From Chloroflexota bacterium (GTDB lineage Bacteria > Chloroflexota > Dormibacteria > CF-121): a stretch of DNA of 40,088 bases. Below are positions 16,038-24,159 of the stretch, piece after piece (the stretch's first letter is position 1; each line of letters begins with the position of its first letter). The stretch covers positions 1-40,088 of the forward strand of contig VBDZ01000015.1 of the NCBI GenBank assembly GCA_005881215.1. Direction: 5' to 3'. The notes beneath the pieces are model-generated. The model did no database searches. It was not told the origin of the DNA and was given only the letters and a program-made list of their open reading frames with translations. Position numbers and translations under genes: made by a program.

Positions 16038-16969
16038 TGGCCGTCGCAAGCAAGACCTGGAAAGCGCTCGGCACGTCGGTGCACGTGCTCACGACCGATC
16101 CTCACGAGCTGGCGGCGGCCGAGCTGGCCGTCAGGGAGATCCTGGAGGACGTCGACGCGGCGTACAGCCGCTTCCGCGCAGACAGCGAGCTCAGCAGATT
16201 GAACGCTGAAGCGGGTCGAACCGTGAGCGTCAGCCCGTTGTTGGCGACGGCGGTAACCACTGCCCTGATGGCGGCCAGCGTGACGCACGGCGCTGTGGAT
16301 CCCACCGTTGGGACGGCGATCAGGATCGCCGGGTACGACGATGACTTTTCACGGATTACCGAAGACCGCGGCCCGGTCAGCTTGCGCGCCCTCAAGGTGC
16401 CGGGCTGGCAGGTGGTCCATGTCGATCGCGCCTCGCAGAGCGTGTTCCTGCCCGCGGGCGTGGAGCTCGACCTCGGCTCGACCGGTAAAGCCCTCGCGGC
16501 CGACCTGGCGGCACACGCCGCCCACACGGCGATGCACCGTGGGGGCGTGCTGGTCAGCCTGGGTGGCGACATCGCCGTTGCCGGACCTCCGCCCGAAGGT
16601 GGGTGGCGGGTGCTGATCGCCGAAGACAGCGCCGTTCCACCGGATGGCGACGGTCAGGTCATCTGCATCGGGAACGGAGGAGTGGCGACCTCGAGTACCA
16701 CGGTGCGGCGCTGGAGGCGCGGCGGCACGATCCTCCATCACATCATCGATCCCCAGACCGGGCTCCCGGCCAGCGGTCCCTGGCGAACCGTCACCGTGGT
16801 GGCCAACAGCTGCGTCGATGCGAATATCGCGGCCACGGCGGCCATCGTCCAGGGCCAGTCCGCGGTTGCCTGGTTGCAGGCCCGCCGGCTACCGGCGCGG
16901 CTGGTCGAAAACGACGGCACCATCCACTACATCGGCCCCTGGCCGGATCCGAGTCGGGTGGCGGCGTGA
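16037..16969 (+). CDS. apbE: FAD:protein FMN transferase (ApbE family)
   Basis: The roughly 310-residue protein shows ApbE motifs: AYSRFRADSELSRLNAE near residues 36-52, ELDLGSTGKALAADLAA near 150-166, GGVLVSLGGDIAV, GGVATSSTTVRRW and HHIIDPQTGLPA. ApbE enzymes use FAD and Mg2+ to attach FMN covalently to a Thr or Ser of a target protein. ATG 16037 is preferred over GTG 16034 because GGAGG ends 6 nt before it. Family members often act extracytoplasmically, but no signal peptide is seen here, so it may act in the cytoplasm. It overlaps the next gene by 4 bp (GTGA). Confidence 0.92.
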   Translation: MAVASKTWKALGTSVHVLTTDPHELAAAELAVREILEDVDAAYSRFRADSELSRLNAEAGRTVSVSPLLATAVTTALMAASVTHGAVDPTVGTAIRIAGYDDDFSRITEDRGPVSLRALKVPGWQVVHVDRASQSVFLPAGVELDLGSTGKALAADLAAHAAHTAMHRGGVLVSLGGDIAVAGPPPEGGWRVLIAEDSAVPPDGDGQVICIGNGGVATSSTTVRRWRRGGTILHHIIDPQTGLPASGPWRTVTVVANSCVDANIAATAAIVQGQSAVAWLQARRLPARLVENDGTIHYIGPWPDPSRVAA

Positions 16970-17523
16970 GCACCACCATCCTCTGGTACGCCTCGCGCGG
17001 CGCCGGCGTGGTGTCGCTCGTGCTGCTGACCGCGGTCGTGCTGCTCGGATTGACGGCGGCGGTCCGCTGGCAATCCGCCGGCTGGCCGCGCTTTCTTACC
17101 GTCGGTTTTCATCGCAATCTCGCCCTGACGACGCTCGCGTTCCTGGCGATCCATATCGTCACCGCCGTCGTGGATCCTTTCACCGCGCTCGGTTGGAACG
17201 CTGCCCTCATTCCCTTTTCATCCCCCTACCGGACGCTCTGGCTCGGTCTCGGCGTGATCGCCATGTACCTGCTGGTCGCGATTATGGTGACCAGCCTGCT
17301 CCGCCCGCTGTTCGGATATCGCGGCTGGCGCCTGGTGCACTGGCTGACCTATGCGATGTGGCCGATCGCTGTCGCCCACGGCTTTGGGACCGGCAGCGAC
17401 TCGGGCTTCGCCTGGATGCTCGGGATCGACGCGGTCTGCGTCGGCAGCGTCCTGCTGGCGATTGCCTGGAGGTGGAGTCGCGTTTCGCCGACCTCCTGGC
17501 GCCAGGTGGCCGCCAATGGCTAG
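16966..17523 (+). CDS. Ferric-reductase-like transmembrane protein
   Basis: The 185-residue protein has about five to six membrane helices. Histidines spaced as in ferric reductase-like domains lie on them: VGFHRNLALTTLAFLAIHIVTA (near residues 49-63), LVHWLTYAMWPIAVAHGFG (near 125-145). These probably bind two b-type hemes for electron transfer across the membrane. GTG 16966 overlaps the apbE stop by 3 bp, supporting the start. It is followed by a NuoF-like flavoprotein and a ferredoxin, suggesting an electron path between cytoplasm and outer face. Confidence 0.87.
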   Translation: MSTTILWYASRGAGVVSLVLLTAVVLLGLTAAVRWQSAGWPRFLTVGFHRNLALTTLAFLAIHIVTAVVDPFTALGWNAALIPFSSPYRTLWLGLGVIAMYLLVAIMVTSLLRPLFGYRGWRLVHWLTYAMWPIAVAHGFGTGSDSGFAWMLGIDAVCVGSVLLAIAWRWSRVSPTSWRQVAANG

Positions 17524-18685
17524 GCTGCTTGGCGGACCTGCCGGCCCATTGGCCATGCCCTCCAGCCGACACCTGATCGGCGAGCTCGAGTCGGCCAATC
17601 TGCTCGGCCGTGGCGGCGCCGCGTTCCCGGTCGGTCGGAAATGGCGCGCCGTCGCCGAACGCGCGAGCGGCCGTGCCGTCGTCCTCGCCAATGGCGCCGA
17701 AGGAGAGCCGCTGAGCCTCAAGGACCGTACCTTGATGGCGACCCGCCCGCACCTCGTCATCGACGGGGCGCTGCTCGCGGCCGAGGCGGTGGGCGCGCCG
17801 GACATCATCATTTATGTCGGGGCGAAACACCGCGCCGCCGAAGCGGCGATCCGTGGAGCACTCGCGGAGCGGTCGAACCAATTGCGGTCGCGCGTTCGCA
17901 TGATGTCCGCGCCCGACGGCTACGTGGCCGGGGAAGAATCAGCGGCTGTTCACTTCATCAACGCCGGCGATGCCCGGCCGACGACGACCCCGCCGCGGCC
18001 CTTCGAGCGGGGCGTCGATGGGCGGCCAACGCTCGTCCAGAACGTCGAGAGCCTCGCCATGGCGGCGCAGATCGCCCGAGGCATCGACGCCAACACTGGT
18101 TTGGTGACCGTCTCCGGTGCCGTCCGGAAGCCGGGACTTCAGGAGATCGACCTCGGCTGGACGTTCTCCGATGTTGCCGCCGCCGCCGGCGGGCTGGCCA
18201 GACCGGTGCAGGCCGTTCTCCTCGGTGGATACTTCGGGGCCTGGGCGCCGGTCGACGAGGTCTGGGCCCTGCCGATCGCGGCGCCGTCCCTCCGCGCTCG
18301 GGGGTTCACACTTGGCTGCGGCGTCGTCCATGCGCTTTCCGAGGATGCGTGCGGCGTCGATGCGACCGCGCGGATCATGGCGTACCTCGCCTCGCAGAGC
18401 GCGCGGCAATGCGGGCCGTGCCTGTTCGGCCTTCACGCGATCGGAGAGTGCGTCCGCCGGCTCGCGGCTCGATCCCCGCAGGCTTCCGACCTGGACCGGC
18501 TTTCCCGTTGGTCCGGACAGCTCGCGGGTCGAGGCGCCTGCAAGCATCCCGACGGGGCGGCCGGCCTGTTGGGTAGCGCGCTCAGCGTCTTCGCCGATGA
18601 CTTCGCCGCGCATCAGCAACGCCGCTGCCTGCGGCGGTCGACGAGCCACCCGGCATCGCTCCAACCCGTGGCGGCGGTGGCATGA
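17516..18685 (+). CDS. NuoF/RnfC-like flavoprotein, FMN and Fe-S binding
   Basis: The 389-residue protein resembles the 51-kDa (NuoF) subunit of NADH dehydrogenase: GRGGAAFPVGRKW near residues 30-42 (FMN/NADH site), NGAEGEPLSLKDR, GYVAGEESAAVHF and TLVQNVESLA, then an SLBB-like region. The C-terminal iron-sulfur site has C299-G-P-C302 and a later Cys in GACKHPDG, but the third Cys of the canonical CGxCxxC is Gly305, so a complete 4Fe-4S site is doubtful. ATG 17516 overlaps the upstream gene by 8 bp, and the stop overlaps the ferredoxin start by 4 bp. It probably moves electrons between a nicotinamide cofactor and the ferredoxin or membrane partner. Confidence 0.87.
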   Translation: MARLLGGPAGPLAMPSSRHLIGELESANLLGRGGAAFPVGRKWRAVAERASGRAVVLANGAEGEPLSLKDRTLMATRPHLVIDGALLAAEAVGAPDIIIYVGAKHRAAEAAIRGALAERSNQLRSRVRMMSAPDGYVAGEESAAVHFINAGDARPTTTPPRPFERGVDGRPTLVQNVESLAMAAQIARGIDANTGLVTVSGAVRKPGLQEIDLGWTFSDVAAAAGGLARPVQAVLLGGYFGAWAPVDEVWALPIAAPSLRARGFTLGCGVVHALSEDACGVDATARIMAYLASQSARQCGPCLFGLHAIGECVRRLAARSPQASDLDRLSRWSGQLAGRGACKHPDGAAGLLGSALSVFADDFAAHQQRRCLRRSTSHPASLQPVAAVA

Positions 18686-18888
18686 TGGAACAGCTTCAGG
18701 TCGACCGCATCCGGTGCGACGGGCATGGGCTCTGCGCCGAGCTGCTGCCCGAAGCGATCTCGCTCGACGACTGGGGTTTTCCGATCTTGAAAACCGGCGC
18801 CATCCCGGCCAGGCTGGCGGAGCACGCCAGGCAAGCGGTGGACGCCTGCCCGGTGCTGGCCCTCCGGCTCGCGAAAGTCCGAAGCTGA
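18682..18888 (+). CDS. Ferredoxin, 3Fe-4S type
   Basis: The 68-residue protein has C12-DGHGL-C18 and C56-P (VDACPVLAL). A His stands where a 4Fe-4S ferredoxin has its second Cys, the pattern of 3Fe-4S ferredoxins that often serve cytochromes P450 or reductases. The sequence CAELLPEAISLDDWGFP is typical of this group. The ATGA overlap with the NuoF-like gene indicates co-translation, so it is the likely electron carrier of this operon. Confidence 0.9.
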   Translation: MMEQLQVDRIRCDGHGLCAELLPEAISLDDWGFPILKTGAIPARLAEHARQAVDACPVLALRLAKVRS

Positions 18889-18960
18889 CTCCGCCGCGCG
18901 GGTGACACGATCCGCCCTGCGGTGGATTCGGCGTTGGGAGTACGTCGTTACCCTGTAGCC

Positions 18961-20154
18961 ATGGAGATGCGGGCTCCGGTATGGGCGTGGACCGGGCGGC
19001 TGAAGCCGCGCACCGTCGACTGGCTGATCGTGGTCGTGCTCACCGTGCTGGGCTTGATCTCCCTCGGAGTCGATCCCTCGAGCGAACGCCGGATCGCCGC
19101 ACCATTCTTGTTTCCACTGGCGGTGGGCCTCCTGCTGGTGCAGACCGTTCCGCTGGCGTGGCGACGGACCCATCCCAGCCTCGTGCTGGTCCTGATCGCC
19201 AGCGCCTTCGGGCTCAAGATCCTGTTCGGGATCAACACCAGCGTGGCCGCCGTCGGCCTGCTGATCGGGATGTACAGCGTGGCGGTCTACGCATCGGGCC
19301 GGCTGCGCGTCTTCTTCCTGGCCCTTGCAGGCCTCGGCTTCATCGCCGGCTTCGTGGTGTTTGCCATTACCGGCAATCCGCGCAGCTTCGCCCTCTCGGT
19401 GCCGTCGCTTGCCCACGCCGCCGCCTGGCTGCTGGGCGACTACCTGCGGACTCGCCGGGCGTACGTCGCGCAGCTAGAAGACCGCGCCGCCCGGCTGGAG
19501 CGCGATCGCGACCAGGACCGGCAATTGGCCGCCGACCAGGAGCGCTCGCGGATCGCGCGCGAGTTGCACGACGTGGTCGCCCACGACGTGAGCGTGATCG
19601 CGATCCAGGCTGGAGCCGCGCGGACGATTCAGGCGAGCCAGCCGCAGGCCGCCGCCCAGGCGCTGGCGCTGATCGAGACGACAGCGCGGCGGACGCTGGT
19701 GGAGCTGAGCCAGCTGCTCGGCGTCCTCCGCAAGAGCGATGGGACCATCCCGGACCGCAACCCGCAGCCCGGGATCGAGCAGCTGTCGGCGCTCGTGTCC
19801 GAACTGCGCTCGGCCGGATTGGCGGTGGATCTCGCCGTCATCGGTGAGGCGACGCCACTTCCGCCGGCAGTCGATCTCTCGGCGTATCGAATCGTCCAGG
19901 AGGCGACCACCAACGTGCTCAAGCACGCGCACGCCCGCCACGTCGAGATTCGCGTCCGCTACAGCCGCGACCTTCTCGGGCTGGAGATCCTCGACGACGG
20001 GGCCGGAAAGAACGGCACGTCGTCGACGAGCGGTCACGGGATCATCGGCATGCGCGAGCGGGTCGCGCTCTTCGGCGGCGCCTTGAGCGCCGGCCCACGA
20101 CCGGGCGGCGGATTCGCCGTGGTGGCGCGGCTGCCCGTCAACCCCGCGGCCTGA
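18961..20154 (+). CDS. Sensor histidine kinase, HisKA_3 (NarL partner type)
   Basis: The protein has about five to six N-terminal membrane helices (residues about 18-165), a short coiled-coil linker (YVAQLEDRAARLERDRDQDR), then HisKA_3 with His203 in RIARELHDVVAHDVSVIAIQ. A HATPase domain follows (VQEATTNVLKHAHA, LEILDDGAG, GHGIIGMRERV). It phosphorylates the response regulator encoded immediately downstream with a TGATG overlap. ATG 18961 is chosen; GTG 18922 is in frame upstream but adds non-homologous residues. The sensor has no clear extracellular domain, so it may detect a membrane signal. Confidence 0.93.
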   Translation: MEMRAPVWAWTGRLKPRTVDWLIVVVLTVLGLISLGVDPSSERRIAAPFLFPLAVGLLLVQTVPLAWRRTHPSLVLVLIASAFGLKILFGINTSVAAVGLLIGMYSVAVYASGRLRVFFLALAGLGFIAGFVVFAITGNPRSFALSVPSLAHAAAWLLGDYLRTRRAYVAQLEDRAARLERDRDQDRQLAADQERSRIARELHDVVAHDVSVIAIQAGAARTIQASQPQAAAQALALIETTARRTLVELSQLLGVLRKSDGTIPDRNPQPGIEQLSALVSELRSAGLAVDLAVIGEATPLPPAVDLSAYRIVQEATTNVLKHAHARHVEIRVRYSRDLLGLEILDDGAGKNGTSSTSGHGIIGMRERVALFGGALSAGPRPGGGFAVVARLPVNPAA

Positions 20155-20813
20155 TGGCGATCCGCGTTTTGATCGTCGACGACCAGGCGCTGGTGCGCGC
20201 CGGCTTTCGCATGATCCTCGAGGCCCAGCCGGACATCGAGGTGATCGGCGAAGCGGAAAACGGGCTGGCGGCGATCGAGGCGGCGCGCGGCCTTCGCCCC
20301 GACGTGGTGCTGATGGACATCAGGATGCCGGGCCTCGACGGCATCGAGGCCACCCGGCGGCTCACCGCGATGGGCCTCGACGGGCACGTCGTGATCCTGA
20401 CCACCTATGACCTGGACGAATACGTCTTCGACGCGCTGGCCGCCGGCGCCACCGGCTTTCTGCTCAAGCACGTCCCGCCCGAGGAGCTGGTCCACGGCGT
20501 TCGCATCGCGGCCGGCGGCGAATCGCTGCTGGCTCCGTCCGTGACTCGGCGGCTGATCGAGGAGTTCGCCCGGCAAAGGTCGCCGGTTCAAGCTTCCTCG
20601 AAAGCAATGGACTCGCTGACCGATCGCGAGCGCGAGGTCCTGAAGCTGCTGGCCCGCGGCCTATCGAACCTGGAGATCGCCAGCGAGCTGCACGTCGGCG
20701 AAGCGACCGTCAAAACACACGTGGCGCACGTCCTCGACAAGCTCGAACTACGCGACCGGGTGCAGGCGGTGATCCTCGCCTACGAAGTCGGATTGATCAA
20801 ACCAGGGGCCTGA
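20154..20813 (+). CDS. NarL/FixJ-family response regulator
   Basis: The 219-residue protein has a receiver domain with phosphoacceptor Asp55 (VVLMDIRMPG) and acidic residues near the start (VDDQALV). A C-terminal LuxR helix-turn-helix follows (LTDREREVLKLLARGLSNLE...VKTHVAHVLDKL, about residues 155-205). It is the partner of the kinase immediately upstream, overlapping it by 1 bp at TGATG. It probably activates the ABC transporter operon that starts 130 bp downstream, the usual arrangement in this family. Confidence 0.95.
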   Translation: MAIRVLIVDDQALVRAGFRMILEAQPDIEVIGEAENGLAAIEAARGLRPDVVLMDIRMPGLDGIEATRRLTAMGLDGHVVILTTYDLDEYVFDALAAGATGFLLKHVPPEELVHGVRIAAGGESLLAPSVTRRLIEEFARQRSPVQASSKAMDSLTDREREVLKLLARGLSNLEIASELHVGEATVKTHVAHVLDKLELRDRVQAVILAYEVGLIKPGA

Positions 20814-20819
20814 GCCCAT

Positions 20820-20866
20820 CTCCCCCGTAGGGAGGAGCCCGGGCGCCGGGGTCCGCCCCGCAGGGG
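20820..20866 (+). terminator. Tandem GC-rich hairpins after the response regulator
   Basis: CTCCC-CCGTA-GGGAG at 20820-20834 and CCCC-GCA-GGGG near 20856-20866 form two small stems just after the response regulator stop. They could end that transcript before the ABC genes. No T-tract follows, so the call is tentative. Confidence 0.4.
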
Positions 20867-20942
20867 AGTCAAAAATCGGGCGCGCAGGTGACGACAGCGA
20901 CGGCCGTTGGCCCTAGCGTGAGGCTATGACAAGGAGGCGTTT

Positions 20943-21851
20943 ATGACATCAACAATTGACAACGTCGTCTCGACAACTGGATTGACGAAGCGTTACGGCA
21001 AGACCATCACCGCGGTGGACGCCCTCGACCTCGAAGTGCGGCGCGGCGAGGTATTCGGATTCCTCGGACCGAACGGCGCGGGCAAGACCACCACGCTTCG
21101 GATGCTGCTCGGCCTCATTCGCCCGACCTCGGGTTCGGCACGGGTGGTCGGACGCCGCCCGGGTGAACCGGCGGGGCTGGCGCGCATCGGCTCCCTGGTC
21201 GAGTCACCGGCGTTCTACCCGTACCTCTCGGGCCGCGAGAACCTCAAGGTGGTCGCCGATTACGCTGGGCTTTCACTTGCTGGGATCGATGCCGCCCTCG
21301 ACGAGGTGGAACTGCTCCCGCGGGCGAAGGACCGATTCGGAACGTACTCCATGGGCATGAAGCAGCGGCTCGCGGTCGCTGCCGCGCTGATCAAGGAGCC
21401 GGAGCTGATGATTCTCGATGAACCCACGAACGGGCTCGATCCCCAGGGCGTGGTCGAGATGCGCACCCTGATCCGGCGCCTCGGTACCGGCTCGCGCACC
21501 GTCCTGCTCTCCAGCCACCTGCTCAACGAGGTGGAGCAGACGTGCGACCGGGTGGCGATCATCCGTAAAGGCAAGCTGGTGGCGCAGGGTCGCGTCGACG
21601 AACTCCGCGGCCAGGCCACCCTGATCGTCAAGGCCAGCCCCAGCGATGCGGCCCGCCAGTCACTCGAGCGAATGCTTGGCAAGGCGGCCGTCGCCGGTGT
21701 CGATGGTACCCTGCGGCTTTCGGTCAGTCCCGATCGAGCTCCCGATATCAACGCCGCCCTGGTCTCAGCGGGCATCCGCGTCAGCGAGCTTCGGCCAGCC
21801 GAGCGAACTCTCGAGGAAGTCTTCCTCAGCCTCACAGGAGAAGCAGCATGA
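20943..21851 (+). CDS. ABC transporter ATP-binding protein
   Basis: The 302-residue protein has Walker A GPNGAGKTT near residues 41-49, an ABC signature in variant form (YSMGMKQRLAVAAAL near 137-151), Walker B ELMILDEPTNGLDPQG and the H-loop SSHLL. The C-terminal domain is the DrrA/CcmA-like type of multidrug or lantibiotic exporters. ATG 20943 is preceded by AAGGAGG. The stop overlaps the permease start by 4 bp (ATGA). It powers export with the ABC-2 permease that follows, probably under the upstream two-component system. Confidence 0.95.
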   Translation: MTSTIDNVVSTTGLTKRYGKTITAVDALDLEVRRGEVFGFLGPNGAGKTTTLRMLLGLIRPTSGSARVVGRRPGEPAGLARIGSLVESPAFYPYLSGRENLKVVADYAGLSLAGIDAALDEVELLPRAKDRFGTYSMGMKQRLAVAAALIKEPELMILDEPTNGLDPQGVVEMRTLIRRLGTGSRTVLLSSHLLNEVEQTCDRVAIIRKGKLVAQGRVDELRGQATLIVKASPSDAARQSLERMLGKAAVAGVDGTLRLSVSPDRAPDINAALVSAGIRVSELRPAERTLEEVFLSLTGEAA

Positions 21852-22693
21852 TCAACGCATTCAAGGCGGAATGGCGCAAACTTCGGCAGCGGCCGGCGGT
21901 GTGGATCCTCGGCGGGATCCTGCTGGTGGCGCTCGTCTTGTTCGGCTACGCATTCCAGTGGATCCAGGTTACGTTCCCCGCAAAGAATTTCCACAATGAA
22001 CTCGGCCTGACGCCGGCGCAGCTCAAAGTCGCGCTCTACCCGGTGAACTTCGTCAAGAACTCGCTCGTCGGTGTCGGCATCCTCGGTGGCGCCCTGTCGC
22101 TAATCCTCGGCGCCCTGGCGGTTGGCAGTGAGTTCGGTTGGGGAACGGTGAAGACCGTCTACACGCAGCGGCCCAGCCGGATCCAGGCCCTGGCCGGCCA
22201 GCTGGGTGTGATCGCGCTGATCACCGCCAGCTATAGCGTCGCGTTCTTCGCCGTCGCCGCGCTCTGCAGCTGGATCATTGCCACCATTGACGGCCAGGCA
22301 GCCACCTGGCCGGCCGCGATCGACATCCTCAAGGCCGCCGGCGCAAGCTGGCTGATCTTCGGCTGCTGGTCGCTCCTTGGTATGGCGTTCGGGTACCTCT
22401 TCCGCCAGTCGGCGATGGCGATCGGCATCGGCCTCGCCTACCTGTTCGTGATCGAAGGCATCCTGTTCAGGGTGCTCAACGGTTTCGACGCCTCCTGGGT
22501 GTCGACGGTGGAAAAATTCTTCGCCGGGCAGAACGCGAGCGCGTTGCTCGGGTCCTTCGGGCGTGTGTTCCCATCTCCCGGCGCGGCGCCGCCGCTGGTC
22601 TCCGCCGGGGAAGCCGTTATCGTGCTGGCGATCTACACCGCCGTGTTCGCCGCGGCCTCGGCACTCGTCGTTCGCGCTCGCGACGTCACATGA
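21848..22693 (+). CDS. ABC-2 type transporter permease
   Basis: The 281-residue protein begins MINAFKAEWRKLRQRPAVW, the N-terminal amphipathic segment of ABC-2 permeases, followed by about six membrane helices. Between the first two helices is an external loop (residues about 40-70). The segment GSEFGWGTVKTVYTQRPSR is the family's coupling-helix region. It pairs with the ATPase encoded immediately upstream. The substrate is unknown; related two-gene systems export antibiotics or peptides. Confidence 0.92.
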   Translation: MINAFKAEWRKLRQRPAVWILGGILLVALVLFGYAFQWIQVTFPAKNFHNELGLTPAQLKVALYPVNFVKNSLVGVGILGGALSLILGALAVGSEFGWGTVKTVYTQRPSRIQALAGQLGVIALITASYSVAFFAVAALCSWIIATIDGQAATWPAAIDILKAAGASWLIFGCWSLLGMAFGYLFRQSAMAIGIGLAYLFVIEGILFRVLNGFDASWVSTVEKFFAGQNASALLGSFGRVFPSPGAAPPLVSAGEAVIVLAIYTAVFAAASALVVRARDVT

Positions 22694-22794
22694 CACGCGG
22701 GATGGAATGGTGTCCTTCCCGATTATGTTCGCGTATGCTCTCGCGTAGCGGCGACCGAACGACCGGCTGGATGATCTCGAGGAGGAGGAAACCG

Positions 22795-23115
22795 ATGCCG
22801 AACTATCTATTGGCGTATCACGGCGGCGGCGGCATGGCGCAGGATCAGGCGGAGCGCGACAAGCTCATGGCCCAGTGGGGTAAGTGGTTCCAGGACCTGG
22901 GGTCCGCCCTGGTGGACGGCGGTAACCCGGTGATGCGGGCGAAGACCATCACCAGCAAGGGCTCCGTCAGTGAGGGCGGCGGCCAGAACCCAATCAGCGG
23001 CTACAGCTTGATCAAGGCGAATGACCTGGAATCGGCGGTGAAGCTGGCTGGCGGTTGTCCGGTCCTGTCAGGCGGCGGCAGCGTCGAGGTGGGCGAGGTC
23101 GTCCCCGCGATGTAG
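22795..23115 (+). CDS. YCII-related domain protein
   Basis: The 106-residue protein starts MPNYLLAYHGGGGMAQDQAER and ends SVEVGEVVPAM, matching small YCII-related (DGPF-like) proteins seen next to sigma factors or stress genes. The region NPISGYSLIKANDLESAVKLAGGCPVL is the conserved half of the fold. Function is unknown. ATG 22795 has a strong GGAGGAGGAAA ribosome-binding site; the open frame upstream of it has no credible start. It lies about 100 bp after the ABC permease and may have its own promoter. Confidence 0.88.
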   Translation: MPNYLLAYHGGGGMAQDQAERDKLMAQWGKWFQDLGSALVDGGNPVMRAKTITSKGSVSEGGGQNPISGYSLIKANDLESAVKLAGGCPVLSGGGSVEVGEVVPAM

Positions 23116-23159
23116 TCACGGGGCGCGGCTCCAGCCCGCCACCGGAGCCGCGCCTTGCC

Positions 23160-23510
23160 TCAGCAGGTCAGATGCAGGACGGCGTTGACCTGCTTCGCCC
23201 GACGATTGAGGAGCGAGATAGCCTTCGGCGTCGGCACGGTGATCAACTTCACCCCGCGGCGCTCGGCCTCGCGCTCGACTTCCCGCATGACGGGCAGCGC
23301 GCCCTCGGCGCCGGTGCCGACGACGAGCGTCCGGCATTTCCAGGGGATCTTCTCTTCGACGGACAGCGGCGTGTGCCCGAACCGATCGCGGAAGGGCTTC
23401 GAGGCTTTCTTCTTACGCTTTCGCACCTCGCCGCGGTCGATCACCACATCGCTGGTCAAGGTGACGCCATCGATCCGGATGGCGCCGAAGCGGAACTGAT
23501 CGAGCCGCAT
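23160..23510 (-). CDS. Mth938-like domain protein
   Basis: The 116-residue protein shows the Mth938/NDUFAF3-like pattern: FRFGAIRIDGVTLTSDVVI at the start, LVVGTGAEGALPV near residues 64-76, and VKLITVPTPKAISLLN near 87-102. The family has a compact alpha/beta fold and no settled bacterial function. The single Cys pair (WKC near 58 and LTC at the end) is not a known motif. It is divergent from the DJ-1 gene with 55 bp between the two start codons, so both promoters must lie there. Confidence 0.85.
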   Translation of the reverse strand: MRLDQFRFGAIRIDGVTLTSDVVIDRGEVRKRKKKASKPFRDRFGHTPLSVEEKIPWKCRTLVVGTGAEGALPVMREVEREAERRGVKLITVPTPKAISLLNRRAKQVNAVLHLTC

Positions 23511-23565
23511 GTGTTCCTAATATAAGTAGGTTGTTGCATCGGCTCGTGAATTGAGGAGGAGTCCT

Positions 23566-24159
23566 ATGCCGACGCCTAAAGTCTTGATCCTGACCGGCGA
23601 TGCGGGCGAATCGCTCGAGGTGCTCTATCCCTACCAGCGGCTCAAAGAAGAAGGCTACGAGGTCGAGATCGCAGGCCCGAGCAAGAAGAAGCTGCACTTC
23701 GTCGTCCACGACTTCGAGCCGGGGTTCGACACCTATACGGAGAAGCCCGGCTACAGCTGGGACGCCGACCTCGCCTTTGCGAATGTCAACCCGGCCGACT
23801 ACGCGGCGGTCGTCATCCCCGGCGGGCGTGCTCCCGAGTACATCCGTAATGACAAGGATGTGCAACGGATCATCCGCCACTTCTTCGACCAGGAGAAGCC
23901 GGTGGCGCAGCTCTGCCACGCGCCGCTCGCCCTGGCCGCGGCCGGCGTGCTCAAGGGCAAGCGAACGGCGGCCTATCCGGCGCTCGAGCCGGACGTCAAG
24001 GCGGCGGGCGCGACCTATGTGGATTCGGACGCCGTGATCGATGGCGAGATGGTCTCGGCCCGCGCCTGGCCAGATCATCCCGCGTGGATGCGCGAATTCA
24101 TCCGCATGCTGCGCAAGAAAGCGCCGGTCCAGGAAAAAGAGGCTGCCGCCGTCCGCTAA
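23566..24159 (+). CDS. DJ-1/PfpI family protein
   Basis: The 197-residue protein begins MPTPKVLILTGDAGESLEVLYPYQ. It contains the nucleophile elbow Cys117 in AQLCHAPLALAAAG, with Glu16 in the usual supporting position. DJ-1/PfpI proteins act as proteases, glyoxalases or chaperones; the YPYQRL segment is typical of the PfpI-like class. ATG 23566 has a GAGGAGGA ribosome-binding site 6 nt upstream; the open frame extends to 23551 without one. It sits among redox and stress genes. Whether it deglycates proteins or degrades them cannot be told. Confidence 0.9.
   Translation: MPTPKVLILTGDAGESLEVLYPYQRLKEEGYEVEIAGPSKKKLHFVVHDFEPGFDTYTEKPGYSWDADLAFANVNPADYAAVVIPGGRAPEYIRNDKDVQRIIRHFFDQEKPVAQLCHAPLALAAAGVLKGKRTAAYPALEPDVKAAGATYVDSDAVIDGEMVSARAWPDHPAWMREFIRMLRKKAPVQEKEAAAVR

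Noticed and set aside
23511-23565. CCTA...TAGG inverted repeat as an operator between the Mth938-like and DJ-1 genes
   Set aside because: The arms are only 4 bp long and no promoter hexamers are placed convincingly around it.
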